DNA of 12,830 nt from Hyphomicrobium_A sp964405975 (GCA_964405975.1 CAYOPW010000065.1:1-12830), one strand, 5' to 3'. Shown: positions 1-7,225, counted from the first letter of the stretch. Translations and numbers: made by a program. The notes: generated from the letters alone by a model not told the origin.

Positions 1-389
1 CCTGAAGCCGCTGCCTAAGCGTCAAGGCGGCGGTATTGCGTCTTGGGCGGACACTCGCAGCTGCAGCACTTCGTTCCGCTGCAACGGAGCGATACCGGCA
101 AATGATCAACGCCAAAAACAGTGCCGGCGATACATAGAAACACGATGCAATTCGCGGGGTCCGCTGAGGGATCTGTGGCGCGCCAGGCACACAATTCTCC
201 TTGATTCGATGGCGTCAAGAGTGCGGCGCCCAATTAATCGGCATCATGACGATCTGGTGTCTGAATTGTGGTCTCTGTGGCGGGAATGTGACTGACTTTA
301 TGCATGGTTATTGATTACCTGTGCATATTCCGTATCAGCAAGAGGCGGCTGAATGCGGTGATCAAAGTTTCTTTGCGTTGGAGCGTGTC
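1..389. other. Left-edge region without a convincing gene
   Basis: I see no recognisable gene, RNA or terminator here. One plus-strand frame is open from the window edge (base 2) to a TGA at 293-295, about 97 codons. It could be the tail of a gene entering from the left, but the translation is rich in Arg, Cys and Ser and resembles nothing I know. A 72-codon minus-strand frame (15-233) is Cys-rich and also looks spurious. The last part (about 296-389) must carry the leader of the beta-barrel gene; I could not pick a convincing promoter. Confidence 0.4.
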
Positions 390-1366
390 ATGTACCTGCG
401 TAACGTTCTCGCCGCCTCAGTGAGCGGCATTGTTTGTCTCGGAGCGAGCATTTCAGCCGCGTCTGCCCAGGGATACAACTGGACCGGGTTTTCCTTTTAC
501 GGCGGCGTCGGTGGTCAGATCCTCGACGGGGACGTTAGTGTCAACGACAAGACCCGGTATGGCTATAAGCAGGAGTGCGAGTACACATCTAGCGGGACTC
601 CGACCGCGCTGCTTTGCATTGATATCCCGCTTCTAAGCGTTTGAACACCAACAAGGTTTTCTCAGCACTCGACGGTGACCCAGGAGTTTTCGGGACGGTC
701 GGCGTTGCGGGTGATGTCGAAGCTACGCCGGGAGTTGTCATTGGTGCCTTTGCCGATATTGACTTCTCAAACACCGATGCCAATTTCTCGGGAGCCAGTA
801 GTTCAACAATCAAGTCTCTCGACATTTATGGTAAGGAGCTGTTCAATTTGAGTTCGACGACCAGTGTGAGTGGGTCGATGGAGGTTGACTACACCTACAC
901 ATTCGGAGGTCGCATCGGCGTCCTGACCTTAAACCGTCAAGCTCTGCTTTACCTATTGGGCGGATATACGCGACTTGAGCTAGATGGCGCCGCGGCCACG
1001 GTTCAGAACGCTGTCGACCTAAGCATCCTAGGTGGAACAATAAGTACCGGATTCAGCGGCAACCGGATTTCCGTCAATCTGCCTGACAACTTTGACGGTT
1101 ATACCGTTGGCGTTGGCACCCAAGTTAAGCTGACCCAAGGGTTTTCAGTGAAGCTAGAAGGTCGTTACTCGGGCTTCGAGTCGAAATCTGTTTCATATTC
1201 GGGCCGATCTCGAGACGTGACCAGGGATAAGACGTGGTTAGGTTGTGGTCACTGGGGAGTTAGCAAGTGCAATCGTCGAATTACTAAACTGACAGAAAGT
1301 TCGGGAACAATTAATGTAGATCCTGAGATTTGGTCCGGACGCATCCTTCTTTCGCTGGACTTCTAA
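390..1366 (+). pseudogene. Outer-membrane beta-barrel protein (Omp25/opacity type), frameshifted
   Basis: The start is ATG 390, with GGAG at 380-383 six bases upstream; the upstream GTG at 321 has no such site. Residues 1-26 form a signal peptide with an Ala-Ser-Ala cleavage site. The mature N-terminus, QGYNWTGFSFYGGVGG, is typical of small alphaproteobacterial outer-membrane beta-barrels. The frame stops at TGA 642-644 after 84 codons. The rest of the barrel continues in the -1 frame (open from 623) to TAA 1366, with barrel strands such as GVVIGAFADIDFS and LLYLLGGYTRLELDG, and ends in LSLDF with the C-terminal Phe that the BAM machinery recognises. The second part has no signal peptide, so it is a continuation and not a separate gene. 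Restoring one base would give about 324 residues. Cause unknown: true mutation, phase variation or sequencing error. Four Cys lie in presumed loops, which is unusual. The gene is locally AT-rich (22 of 60 G+C at 1261-1320). Confidence 0.75.
623..644 (+). other. Frameshift interval in the beta-barrel gene
   Basis: The upstream frame ends at TGA 642-644. The downstream frame opens just after a TGA at 620-622, so the frame change must fall within 623-641. TTG 641-643 overlaps the stop as TTGA, which could in principle allow coupled reinitiation, but the product would lack a signal peptide. There is no slippery heptamer and no long homopolymer, so programmed slippage is unlikely. Confidence 0.7.
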
Positions 1367-1428
1367 CCGCGGGATTTGCGAAGGTGCACCATCGGCAACG
1401 ACTGGTCACATATCTAACAATCTGGTCT

Positions 1429-1463
1429 GCACCCTCAAGCTTGCTTGGGGGTGCTGTTTTTTT
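1429..1463 (+). terminator. Rho-independent terminator of the beta-barrel gene
   Basis: The arms gcaccctcaa (1429-1438) and ttgggggtgc (1445-1454) pair over 10 bp with one T-G wobble around a 6-base loop that can add further pairs. A tgttttttt tract (1455-1463) follows. The T-run lies only on the plus-strand side, so the site ends transcription from the beta-barrel gene 62 bp upstream. It is not a bidirectional terminator for manC. Confidence 0.85.
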
Positions 1464-1505
1464 GGCATCGTGAACTCAACCTGGCGCCCTGTGCTCTTGC
1501 TGGTA

Positions 1506-1545
1506 TCATAACCATTTCACGACGGGCGGCATCGACGACAGAATT
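1506..1545 (-). pseudogene. Relic of the hemF 3' end downstream of manC
   Basis: Read on the minus strand, 1544 down to 1512 encodes ILSSMPPVVKW, followed by Leu and TGA (1506-1508). The intact hemF ends ILSSMPPLVKWP plus TGA. Over the 33 aligned bases (1512-1544 against 3276-3308), 29 match. Three of the four differences are synonymous third-position changes and one is Val/Leu. Upstream, this frame meets a stop at 1557-1559 inside manC, so only the tail survives. The relic begins one base beyond the manC stop codon. It can no longer be a gene. It marks a rearrangement junction or one arm of an attachment-site-like direct repeat. Confidence 0.75.
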
Positions 1546-1546
1546 C

Positions 1547-2983
1547 CTACTTCGTCTCATCGGGTGCGCGATGATAGACGTCGTCTGATCGGATGATGTC
1601 ATCTTCGCCAAGATAGCTCCCAATCTGCACCTCGATAATCTGAACCGGTACCCTGCCGGGGTTCTCAAGCCGGTGCCATTGGGTCGCTTTGATGTACGTA
1701 CTTTCGTTCTCGTGGACGAGGCGTTCCGCCCCCCCGATCGTCACCTTGGCGGTTCCCTGCACAACAACCCAGTGCTCGGAACGGTGATGGTGCATTTGCA
1801 GGGAGAGCTTGCCCCCTGGCTTCACGTGCAGGAGCTTGACTTGAAAGCGAGGACCGATGCTGAGCGTCTCGAAGTAGCCCCATGGTCGGTAATTTCTGAG
1901 GTGCTGCTGATACTCGGTGCGGCTTGCCTCCTTCAGCCGCGCCACAATGTGCGAGACGTCTTGTGCTTTGGCCTTGTCGGCAACGAGAAGGGCGTCGGGC
2001 GTTTGGACGATAACGAGGTCCTTGATTCCGATCGTTGATACGAGCGCGTGTTCGCTGTGCACATAACAGTCGCGTGTGTCGGTCAGGATCGCGTCGCCAT
2101 GGATCGCGTTGCCGTGCTCATCCTGGGGTGAAACCTCCCAGAGAGATGACCAGGACCCCACGTCGCTCCATCCTACATCTAGCGGCAGCATCGCGGCGGC
2201 ATTCGTCTTTTCCATCACCGCATAATCAATGGAGATGTTGGGCGCACTCGCAAATGCAGTGCGTTCAAGGCGCAAGAAGTCCAAGTCTTCGCTGGCGTTC
2301 GCGAGTGCCTCGTGGGCCGCCTTGAGGATACGCGGTTCAAACTGTTCGAGTTCGTCCAGAAAGGTGCGCGCATTCAGAACAAAAATGCCGCTGTTCCAGA
2401 AATAATTGCCCGCGGCTACATAGGCCTCCGCTGTCGCCAAATCGGGCTTTTCGAAGAAGGAATCCGCTTTAAAGCCATCGCTGGCGCCATTGAGCGGCGC
2501 ACCTTTGCGAATGTAGCCATAGCCGGTATGGGGTTTGCTTGGGGTGATCCCGAAGAGAACGAGCTTTCCTGTTGCAGCAATGTCGGCGGCGCGTTTTAGG
2601 CTCTCAACGAAGTGCTGCGTGTCTCGAATTAAGTGATCGGACGGCATCACGGCCAGGAGAGCGTTCTCATTTGAACGAATGGCCGCCAGCGCCGCCACCG
2701 CAATAGCAGGTGCCGTATTACGCGCGACAGGTTCTAAGATAATTGCGTTTGGCACAAGTCCCGCCCGCGCCACCTCCTCGGCTACAAGGAAGCGATGATC
2801 GGTGTTGCACATGATGATCGGTGCGGCAAAGTTGTCGTCGCCGCAGAACCGCGTCAGCGTGGCCCCGAGAAGGCTCACGTCTTGCCCGTCGAAGAAGCGT
2901 ATGAACTGCTTCGGATACATCGCCCGCGAGAGTGGCCACAGCCGCGTGCCGGAGCCGCCAGACAAAATGACAGGAACAATCAT
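1547..2983 (-). CDS. manC: Mannose-1-phosphate guanylyltransferase / mannose-6-phosphate isomerase (type II PMI)
   Basis: This bifunctional cytosolic enzyme converts fructose-6-phosphate to mannose-6-phosphate and mannose-1-phosphate plus GTP to GDP-mannose, a precursor for capsule, exopolysaccharide or LPS sugars. The 478 residues match the usual family length. The nucleotide-binding signature LSGGSGTRLWPLSR is at 7-20, the PSDH motif at 114-117, the FFEKP motif at 176-180 and GWSDVGSW at 271-278. The C-terminal cupin (about 365-465) carries QMHHHRSEHW at 396-405, the metal-binding isomerase motif. ATG 2983 gives the expected MIVPVILSGG N-terminus, although no strong ribosome binding site precedes it. 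No other polysaccharide gene lies nearby, which is atypical for manC. The stop codon abuts the hemF-tail relic, and the real hemF tail lies upstream, so the gene sits between two copies of the hemF 3' end. xanB, cpsB and algA are equivalent names. Confidence 0.95.
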   Translation of the reverse strand: MIVPVILSGGSGTRLWPLSRAMYPKQFIRFFDGQDVSLLGATLTRFCGDDNFAAPIIMCNTDHRFLVAEEVARAGLVPNAIILEPVARNTAPAIAVAALAAIRSNENALLAVMPSDHLIRDTQHFVESLKRAADIAATGKLVLFGITPSKPHTGYGYIRKGAPLNGASDGFKADSFFEKPDLATAEAYVAAGNYFWNSGIFVLNARTFLDELEQFEPRILKAAHEALANASEDLDFLRLERTAFASAPNISIDYAVMEKTNAAAMLPLDVGWSDVGSWSSLWEVSPQDEHGNAIHGDAILTDTRDCYVHSEHALVSTIGIKDLVIVQTPDALLVADKAKAQDVSHIVARLKEASRTEYQQHLRNYRPWGYFETLSIGPRFQVKLLHVKPGGKLSLQMHHHRSEHWVVVQGTAKVTIGGAERLVHENESTYIKATQWHRLENPGRVPVQIIEVQIGSYLGEDDIIRSDDVYHRAPDETK

Positions 2984-2991
2984 GGGCTATC

Positions 2992-3019
2992 GGTTTGAGG
3001 GATGCGTCTCCATCAAACC
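2992..3019 (-). promoter_or_regulatory. Inverted repeat in the manC leader
   Basis: GGTTTGA (2992-2998) and TCAAACC (3013-3019) form a perfect 7 bp dyad separated by 14 bases; allowing one mismatch, the arms extend to 10 bases each. It lies 9 bases upstream of the manC start codon, around the transcription start expected from the promoter-like site at 3020-3048. It could be an operator for a dimeric regulator or an mRNA hairpin close to the start codon. There is no T-run after it, so it is not a terminator. Confidence 0.4.
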
Positions 3020-3048
3020 CTGCTAGGGGTGACACGCGCAAAGGTCAA
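3020..3048 (-). promoter_or_regulatory. Candidate sigma-70-type promoter of manC
   Basis: On the minus strand, TTGACC (complement of 3043-3048; 5 of 6 consensus) is followed by a 17-base spacer and TAGCAG (complement of 3020-3025; 3 of 6). Predicted transcription would start near 3013, giving a leader of about 30 bases to ATG 2983. The -35 element and spacing are good and the -10 is weak. Much of the rest of the spacer up to hemF (3049-3269) holds nothing I can name. Confidence 0.35.
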
Positions 3049-3269
3049 GGATCCCGTTCGCGCACAAGGACGTGTCCAGTCGATAACACTGGTACCAGGC
3101 TTTGTTAAGCCGTGACAGTATGAGCGCGGCGCCAACGCAACGGCTACCCAATCAGCCCGGCGGGATCGCCAACCCGCATGACCTTTCGCAGGCTGAATGT
3201 GGACAGAATCGGACGCCAACACTGCCGCGGTGGAGACACGTTCTATTCTTCAGACGTTAGACGCTATTA

Positions 3270-3309
3270 TCACGGCCATTTCACGAGAGGGGGCATGGAC
3301 GACAGAATT
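3270..3309 (-). repeat. Direct repeat formed by the hemF 3' end (intact copy)
   Basis: This is the functional copy of the repeat whose partner is at 1506-1545. The longest exact blocks are gacgacagaatt (3298-3309 and 1534-1545) and ccatttcacga (3276-3286 and 1512-1522). The two copies have the same orientation and bracket manC plus its leader, about 1.76 kb from copy to copy. Similarity stops sharply outside the copies. Confidence 0.75.
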
Positions 3310-4196
3310 GAGTCCACGTTTCCGCCGGTCTTTAGGCCGAACACGGTGCCCCGGTCATAGAGCAGATTGAACTCCACATAGCGTCCGCGGCGGATGAGTT
3401 GCTCCTCGCGATCTTCGTCTGTCCAAGCCAAGGCATAGTTTCCCCGAACCAGCATGGGGTAGACCTGCGCAAAAGCGCGTCCCACATCCTGGGTGAAGGC
3501 AAATGCCGCCTCCCAGCCGCCGTCTGCTTCCGATGGGGTGAGATAGTCATAGAAGATGCCGCCGATGCCACGCGGTTCCTTGCGGTGGGGCAGGTAGAAG
3601 TACTCATCACACCACTTACGAAAGTGTGCGTAGTCGGCGACGTTGTGCGCTTCGCACGCGCCATGCATCGCCGCGTGAAAGGCTAACGTATCGGCGTCGT
3701 CTTGCTTGCGACGCTTGTTGAGCACAGGCGTTAAGTCGGCGCCGCCACCAAACCACCACTTCGAAGTGACGACCATGCGCGTATTCATGTGCACGGCCGG
3801 CACATTGGGGTTTTGCGGGTGCGCGATGAGCGAGATGCCCGACGCCCAAAAGCTCGGGTTTTCTTGGGCGCCGGGGATCTCTTTGCGAAACTCCGGCGCA
3901 AATTCACCGTGAACGGTTGAGGTGTGCACGCCCACCTTCTCAAAGACGCGGCCTGTCATTTGGCTCATGAGGCCACCGCCGCCCGGCGCACCGGTGTGGT
4001 CCGTGCGCTCCCAGCGTGTGCGCTTAAAGCGACCGGGAGCTATGTCTGAAAGCGGAGCATTTTCGGGCAGGTCGTCCTCAAGCTTCTCGTACCCGGTGCA
4101 AATCTGATCGCGAAGCTCCTCAAACCACGCGCGCGAGGTTTCCTTCCATTGCGAAAGGCGAGGCTCGCCGCATGTCTTGTCTTCCAGTTGGTTCAT
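3270..4196 (-). CDS. hemF: Oxygen-dependent coproporphyrinogen III oxidase
   Basis: HemF oxidatively decarboxylates coproporphyrinogen III to protoporphyrinogen IX, using O2, in the cytosol as a late step of heme synthesis. The start chosen is ATG 4196, with GAGG in good position upstream; the frame stays open to 4304 but that extension is not HemF-like. The 308 residues carry the family core: GRFKRTRWER (55-64), GGGGLMSQMTGRVFEKVGV (72-90), VHGEF (95-99), NVPAVHMNTRMVVTSKWWFG (131-150), GGADLTP (151-157), KWCDEYFYLPHRKEPRGIGG (194-213), and YVEFNLLYDRGTVFGLKTGG (273-292) before the C-terminal SILSSMPPLVKWP. The conserved His-containing motifs are all present. It is transcribed away from the ABC transporter gene. 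Its last codons are duplicated beyond manC (1506-1545). The heme product would serve the cytochromes of the nearby petABC operon, though no operon link exists. Confidence 0.96.
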   Translation of the reverse strand: MNQLEDKTCGEPRLSQWKETSRAWFEELRDQICTGYEKLEDDLPENAPLSDIAPGRFKRTRWERTDHTGAPGGGGLMSQMTGRVFEKVGVHTSTVHGEFAPEFRKEIPGAQENPSFWASGISLIAHPQNPNVPAVHMNTRMVVTSKWWFGGGADLTPVLNKRRKQDDADTLAFHAAMHGACEAHNVADYAHFRKWCDEYFYLPHRKEPRGIGGIFYDYLTPSEADGGWEAAFAFTQDVGRAFAQVYPMLVRGNYALAWTDEDREEQLIRRGRYVEFNLLYDRGTVFGLKTGGNVDSILSSMPPLVKWP

Positions 4197-4230
4197 CCTT
4201 ACCTCGCCGCCTCTTATGTTGGCCGAATTC

Positions 4231-4259
4231 GTCCTATATATCGGAAGCAACAATGCCAA
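4231..4259 (-). promoter_or_regulatory. Weak candidate promoter of hemF in the divergent spacer
   Basis: The 184 bp between hemF (start 4196) and the ABC transporter gene (start 4381) must hold promoters for both. On the minus strand, TTGGCA (complement of 4254-4259; 5 of 6) is followed by an AT-rich stretch with TAGGAC at a 17-base spacing or TATAGG at 15. A TATATA core lies at 4235-4240. No clear plus-strand promoter for the ABC gene was found. Confidence 0.25.
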
Positions 4260-4380
4260 GGGGAGAAGCTGTCTCACCGTCGGCCCACTGTGCGTGGACC
4301 GCAAGCCGGTATGTTCGGTTGAGCCGCCGCCCGCCGGCCCGGACCCTCCTCAAGGTATCTGCACGATTTTGGAGCCTCCG

Positions 4381-6246
4381 ATGATCGCCCGCATTTTCCG
4401 CTGGCTTGAGACCCGCCGCGATTCATTCCCGGCCGCGCCTCCCGGCAAGCCCCCGACCGAGTTCTTGGCGTTCATCGTCCACTATACGCGGCCATTCTGG
4501 CCACTACTTGTGGCTTCCGCCATGTTTGCCGCTGTTGTGGCGCTGATCGAGGTGTCCCTGTTCGGCTTCCTTGGCAGGCTGGTCGACTGGCTTGCCCAAT
4601 CCGACCGCGCAACGTTTTGGGACGATCACGCCGCGTTCCTCATTGGCATGAGCCTTATTGTGCTCGTGCTTCTGCCCGTGCTCAAGTTTTTCTACGAGTC
4701 GGTGATCCACCAGGGAATTCTGGGCAACTTTACCATGCGCACGCGGTGGCAGGCGCATCGCTATGTTCTGCGCCAGTCGATGGCGTTCTTTCAAGATGAC
4801 TATGCGGGCCGGGTTGCGGCCAAGGTGATGCAGACCTCGATCGCAGTGCGCGAAGTGGTGATGAAGATCGCCGAAGTCCTTTTGTATGTCGCGATCTACT
4901 TCACCGGTGCCGTGATCTTATTCGCGGCGACCGACACGCGGCTTTCCGCGCCCCTGATTGTATGGCTCGCTGGCTATCTGGCCGCCATGTACTACTTCGT
5001 ACCCCGCCTGGGGCGCATCTCGCATGAGCAGGCCGATGCCCGCTCTATCATGACGGGGCGCGTGGTCGACACGTACACCAACATCAGTACGGTCAAGATG
5101 TTTGCCCACGCCGAACGAGAGGATGCCTATGCCCAAGACAGCATGAGCCTGTTCCTTAATGCCGTGCATCGTCAATTGCGCTTGGTAACACTGTTGACGG
5201 TTGCGTTGAATGTGCTGAACGCGTTGCTCTTGTTCTCGGTTGCGGGAATGTCGATCTGGCTTTGGTCTGTCAATGCGGTGACGACCGGCGCTATCGCGCT
5301 CTCGGTCGGCCTCGTACTGCGCCTGCAAGGCATGTCTCATTGGATCATGTGGGAAGCCGCGGGCCTTTTTGAGAACATTGGCGTGGTGCGTGACGGCTTG
5401 GAGATGATTGCACGCGAGCGCACGGTAGTGGACGATCCGGACGCCAAGCCTTTGCACGTGACAAGGGGCGAGATCCAATTCGAGAACATCCGTTTCAACT
5501 ATGGCCGGGATCCCGAAACCGGTCGCGGCAGCATTGTCGAGGATCTCTCGCTGCACATCGGACCTGGAGAAAAGGTTGGGCTTGTCGGGCGGTCTGGTGC
5601 CGGCAAGTCGACACTCGTAAGCCTCTTGTTGCGCTTTTATGATCTCGACGGCGGCCGCATTCTAATAGACAGCCAGAACATCGCTGAGGTGACGCAGGAC
5701 AGCCTGCGAGCCCACATCGGCATGGTCACACAGGATACCTCGCTTCTCCACCGCTCGGTGCTCGACAACATCCTCTATGGTCAACCGCAGGCGAGCGAGG
5801 CGGATGCGATCGCAGCAGCCAAGAAGGCCGCCGCCCACGATTTTATCGTCGGGCTCGAGGACCACAAGGGCCGCAGGGGCTACGAGGCGCATGTGGGCGA
5901 GCGCGGCATCAAGTTATCGGGCGGCCAGCGCCAAAGGGTTGCGATTGCGCGTGTGTTGCTGAAGGATGCGCCGATTCTCATTCTCGATGAGGCGACCAGC
6001 GCGCTCGACTCAGAGGTCGAAGCGGCGATCCAGGAGCAGCTGGTCAACCTGATGAGTGGCAAGACGGTGATCGCGATCGCGCATCGCTTGTCGACAATCG
6101 CAGCGATGGATCGCCTTGTCATCATGGACGCGGGCCGCATCGTCGAACAGGGGAGCCACGCCGAACTGTTGCGGAGTGGCGGGCTCTACGGGGAGCTGTG
6201 GGCGCGCCAATCAGGCGGTTTCCTGGCGCAGGATGCGGCCGAATGA
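4381..6246 (+). CDS. ABC exporter half-transporter (fused membrane and ATPase domains)
   Basis: This 621-residue protein has the layout of an ABCB/MsbA-type exporter that works as a dimer in the inner membrane and pumps substrate out using ATP. The membrane domain (about 30-320) has hydrophobic segments near 42-66, 86-104, 162-183, 190-207, 270-297 and 302-314. The ATPase domain (about 362-605) has Walker A GRSGAGKST (403-411), Q-loop Gln near 451, signature LSGGQ (512-516), Walker B ILILDE (532-537) and the switch His at 568 (IAHR), so all catalytic elements are intact. ATG 4381 is chosen because GGAG lies at 4371-4374; the frame stays open back to 4177, but this overlaps the hemF start and lacks a better site. 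The substrate cannot be told from sequence; lipid, drug, peptide or metal-thiolate exporters share this layout. No partner gene is adjacent. Confidence 0.9.
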   Translation: MIARIFRWLETRRDSFPAAPPGKPPTEFLAFIVHYTRPFWPLLVASAMFAAVVALIEVSLFGFLGRLVDWLAQSDRATFWDDHAAFLIGMSLIVLVLLPVLKFFYESVIHQGILGNFTMRTRWQAHRYVLRQSMAFFQDDYAGRVAAKVMQTSIAVREVVMKIAEVLLYVAIYFTGAVILFAATDTRLSAPLIVWLAGYLAAMYYFVPRLGRISHEQADARSIMTGRVVDTYTNISTVKMFAHAEREDAYAQDSMSLFLNAVHRQLRLVTLLTVALNVLNALLLFSVAGMSIWLWSVNAVTTGAIALSVGLVLRLQGMSHWIMWEAAGLFENIGVVRDGLEMIARERTVVDDPDAKPLHVTRGEIQFENIRFNYGRDPETGRGSIVEDLSLHIGPGEKVGLVGRSGAGKSTLVSLLLRFYDLDGGRILIDSQNIAEVTQDSLRAHIGMVTQDTSLLHRSVLDNILYGQPQASEADAIAAAKKAAAHDFIVGLEDHKGRRGYEAHVGERGIKLSGGQRQRVAIARVLLKDAPILILDEATSALDSEVEAAIQEQLVNLMSGKTVIAIAHRLSTIAAMDRLVIMDAGRIVEQGSHAELLRSGGLYGELWARQSGGFLAQDAAE

Positions 6247-6559
6247 CATCGCTGAGGGGCTGAACTGTGTTGCTTGCGCGACCCTGGCCCCCAACCGACG
6301 ATTTGAACGCTATGTCATGTTCGGCTAAGGCCCAGCTACGACCAAACGACACAATCAACGCGTATTATGCCTGCAAAGCGACTTCGTGCGCGCGGAGTTC
6401 ACCTGAAATGCCATGCGCCAAATTGCCTCCGTACATGTGATTGCCAAGGGTTGAGGGACGCTGCGAAGAGTGTCAAAAAGCCCATGTTGATTTGCCTCGT
6501 CCCATTTGCCAAGCGAGCTGCGCATCGGCAGACTTGGGCGCTGGGGTATAGGCTGCGAG

Positions 6560-6587
6560 CGCCGGCAGGTTGGGTAGCCTGTCGGCG
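6560..6587 (+). promoter_or_regulatory. Hairpin in the petABC leader
   Basis: cgccggcagg (6560-6569) and cctgtcggcg (6578-6587) form a 10 bp stem with one G-T wobble and an 8-base loop, 50 bases before the petA start. No T-run follows, so it is not a complete intrinsic terminator. It could stabilise the mRNA or be a protein-binding dyad. Confidence 0.4.
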
Positions 6588-6605
6588 AAGCCAAATGTGG
6601 CGCTT

Positions 6606-6621
6606 ATCGCTGCCAAGCGAT
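6606..6621 (+). promoter_or_regulatory. Small hairpin just before the petA ribosome binding site
   Basis: atcgct (6606-6611) and agcgat (6616-6621) form a perfect 6 bp stem with a gcca loop. It ends one base before ATG 6623 and six bases before the GGAGG at 6628-6632. This leaves the GTG 6638 site accessible and disfavours the ATG. Confidence 0.35.
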
Positions 6622-6627
6622 CATGAC

Positions 6628-6632
6628 GGAGG
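6628..6632 (+). promoter_or_regulatory. Ribosome binding site that decides the petA start
   Basis: GGAGG lies five bases before GTG 6638. The nearest upstream ATG (6623) lies before this site and has no such sequence of its own, so GTG is the better start. Confidence 0.65.
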
Positions 6633-6637
6633 CACTT

Positions 6638-7210
6638 GTGACAATAGATGCGGAAGAACCAGATCGCAGGGATTTCCTCACGCTTGCTGCCGGCACGTTC
6701 GTTGCCGTTGGCGGTGCCATATCGCTCTGGCCTTTCATCGATCAGATGAATATTGACGCCGGCGCACAATCATTGGCGTCAATCGAGGTCGATATTGCTC
6801 CAATCGCTGTGGGCCAGGCGATCACGATCATGTGGCGCAACAAGCCCGTTTTCATTCGCCACCGCACGAAAGAGGAAATTGAAAAAGCGCAAGCAGTCGA
6901 CGTCAAGGATCTGCCCGACGATAGCGCGCGCAACGAGGGCCTGCCGTCATCGGCACCGGCATCGGACGAAAATCGCACTAAGCCCGGGCACGAAAACTGG
7001 CTCGTCATGGTGGGGATTTGCACGCATCTGGGCTGCATTCCAAAGGGGCAAGGGCTGGGCGACAAGCGGGGCGACTTCAATGGGTGGTTTTGCCCGTGCC
7101 ACGGCTCGCATTACGACACGGCCGGCCGCATTCGTAAGGGGCCCGCCCCACACAATCTTGAAGTGCCCATCTACGAATTCATCACTGACACAAAAATCAA
7201 GATCGGCTGA
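6638..7210 (+). CDS. petA: Ubiquinol-cytochrome c reductase, Rieske iron-sulfur subunit
   Basis: This subunit carries the 2Fe-2S cluster that takes an electron from ubiquinol in the cytochrome bc1 complex and passes it to cytochrome c1 on the periplasmic side. From GTG 6638 it has 190 residues. The twin-arginine pair in RRDFL (10-14) followed by one hydrophobic helix (about 15-35) is the expected uncleaved Tat anchor. Cluster ligands are in CTHLGC (128-133) and CPCHGSHYD (152-160): Cys128, His130, Cys152 and His155, with Cys133 and Cys154 forming the stabilising disulfide. GPAPHNLEVP (168-177) is the conserved closing loop. If ATG 6623 were used the protein would be five residues longer; GGAGG at 6628-6632 favours GTG. 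It is the first gene of petABC, 15 bases before petB. Confidence 0.96.
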   Translation: MTIDAEEPDRRDFLTLAAGTFVAVGGAISLWPFIDQMNIDAGAQSLASIEVDIAPIAVGQAITIMWRNKPVFIRHRTKEEIEKAQAVDVKDLPDDSARNEGLPSSAPASDENRTKPGHENWLVMVGICTHLGCIPKGQGLGDKRGDFNGWFCPCHGSHYDTAGRIRKGPAPHNLEVPIYEFITDTKIKIG

Positions 7211-7225
7211 GGAACGCGAGGCCCA

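Larger units (their letters stand above)
6247..6637 (+). promoter_or_regulatory. Spacer and leader of the petABC operon
   Basis: These 391 bases hold no convincing gene; reading frames here are short or run out of phase into petA. The promoter of petABC should lie here. TATTAT at 6363-6368 could be a -10 box but has no matching -35. The 3' part can fold into two hairpins, annotated separately. Confidence 0.5.

Noticed and set aside
623..644. Programmed -1 ribosomal frameshift in the beta-barrel gene
   Set aside because: No X XXY YYZ slippery heptamer lies in the interval. The codons before the stop (cta agc gtt) would re-pair poorly in the -1 frame.
3270..4304. Longer 344-residue HemF starting at 4304
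   Set aside because: The extra 36 residues do not look like HemF, while ATG 4196 has a GAGG ribosome binding site and gives the usual length.
4918..5556. 212-codon minus-strand frame inside the ABC transporter gene
   Set aside because: The plus strand encodes a complete ABC exporter here. The antisense product is rich in His, Arg and Gln with no family features, as expected of a GC-rich shadow frame.
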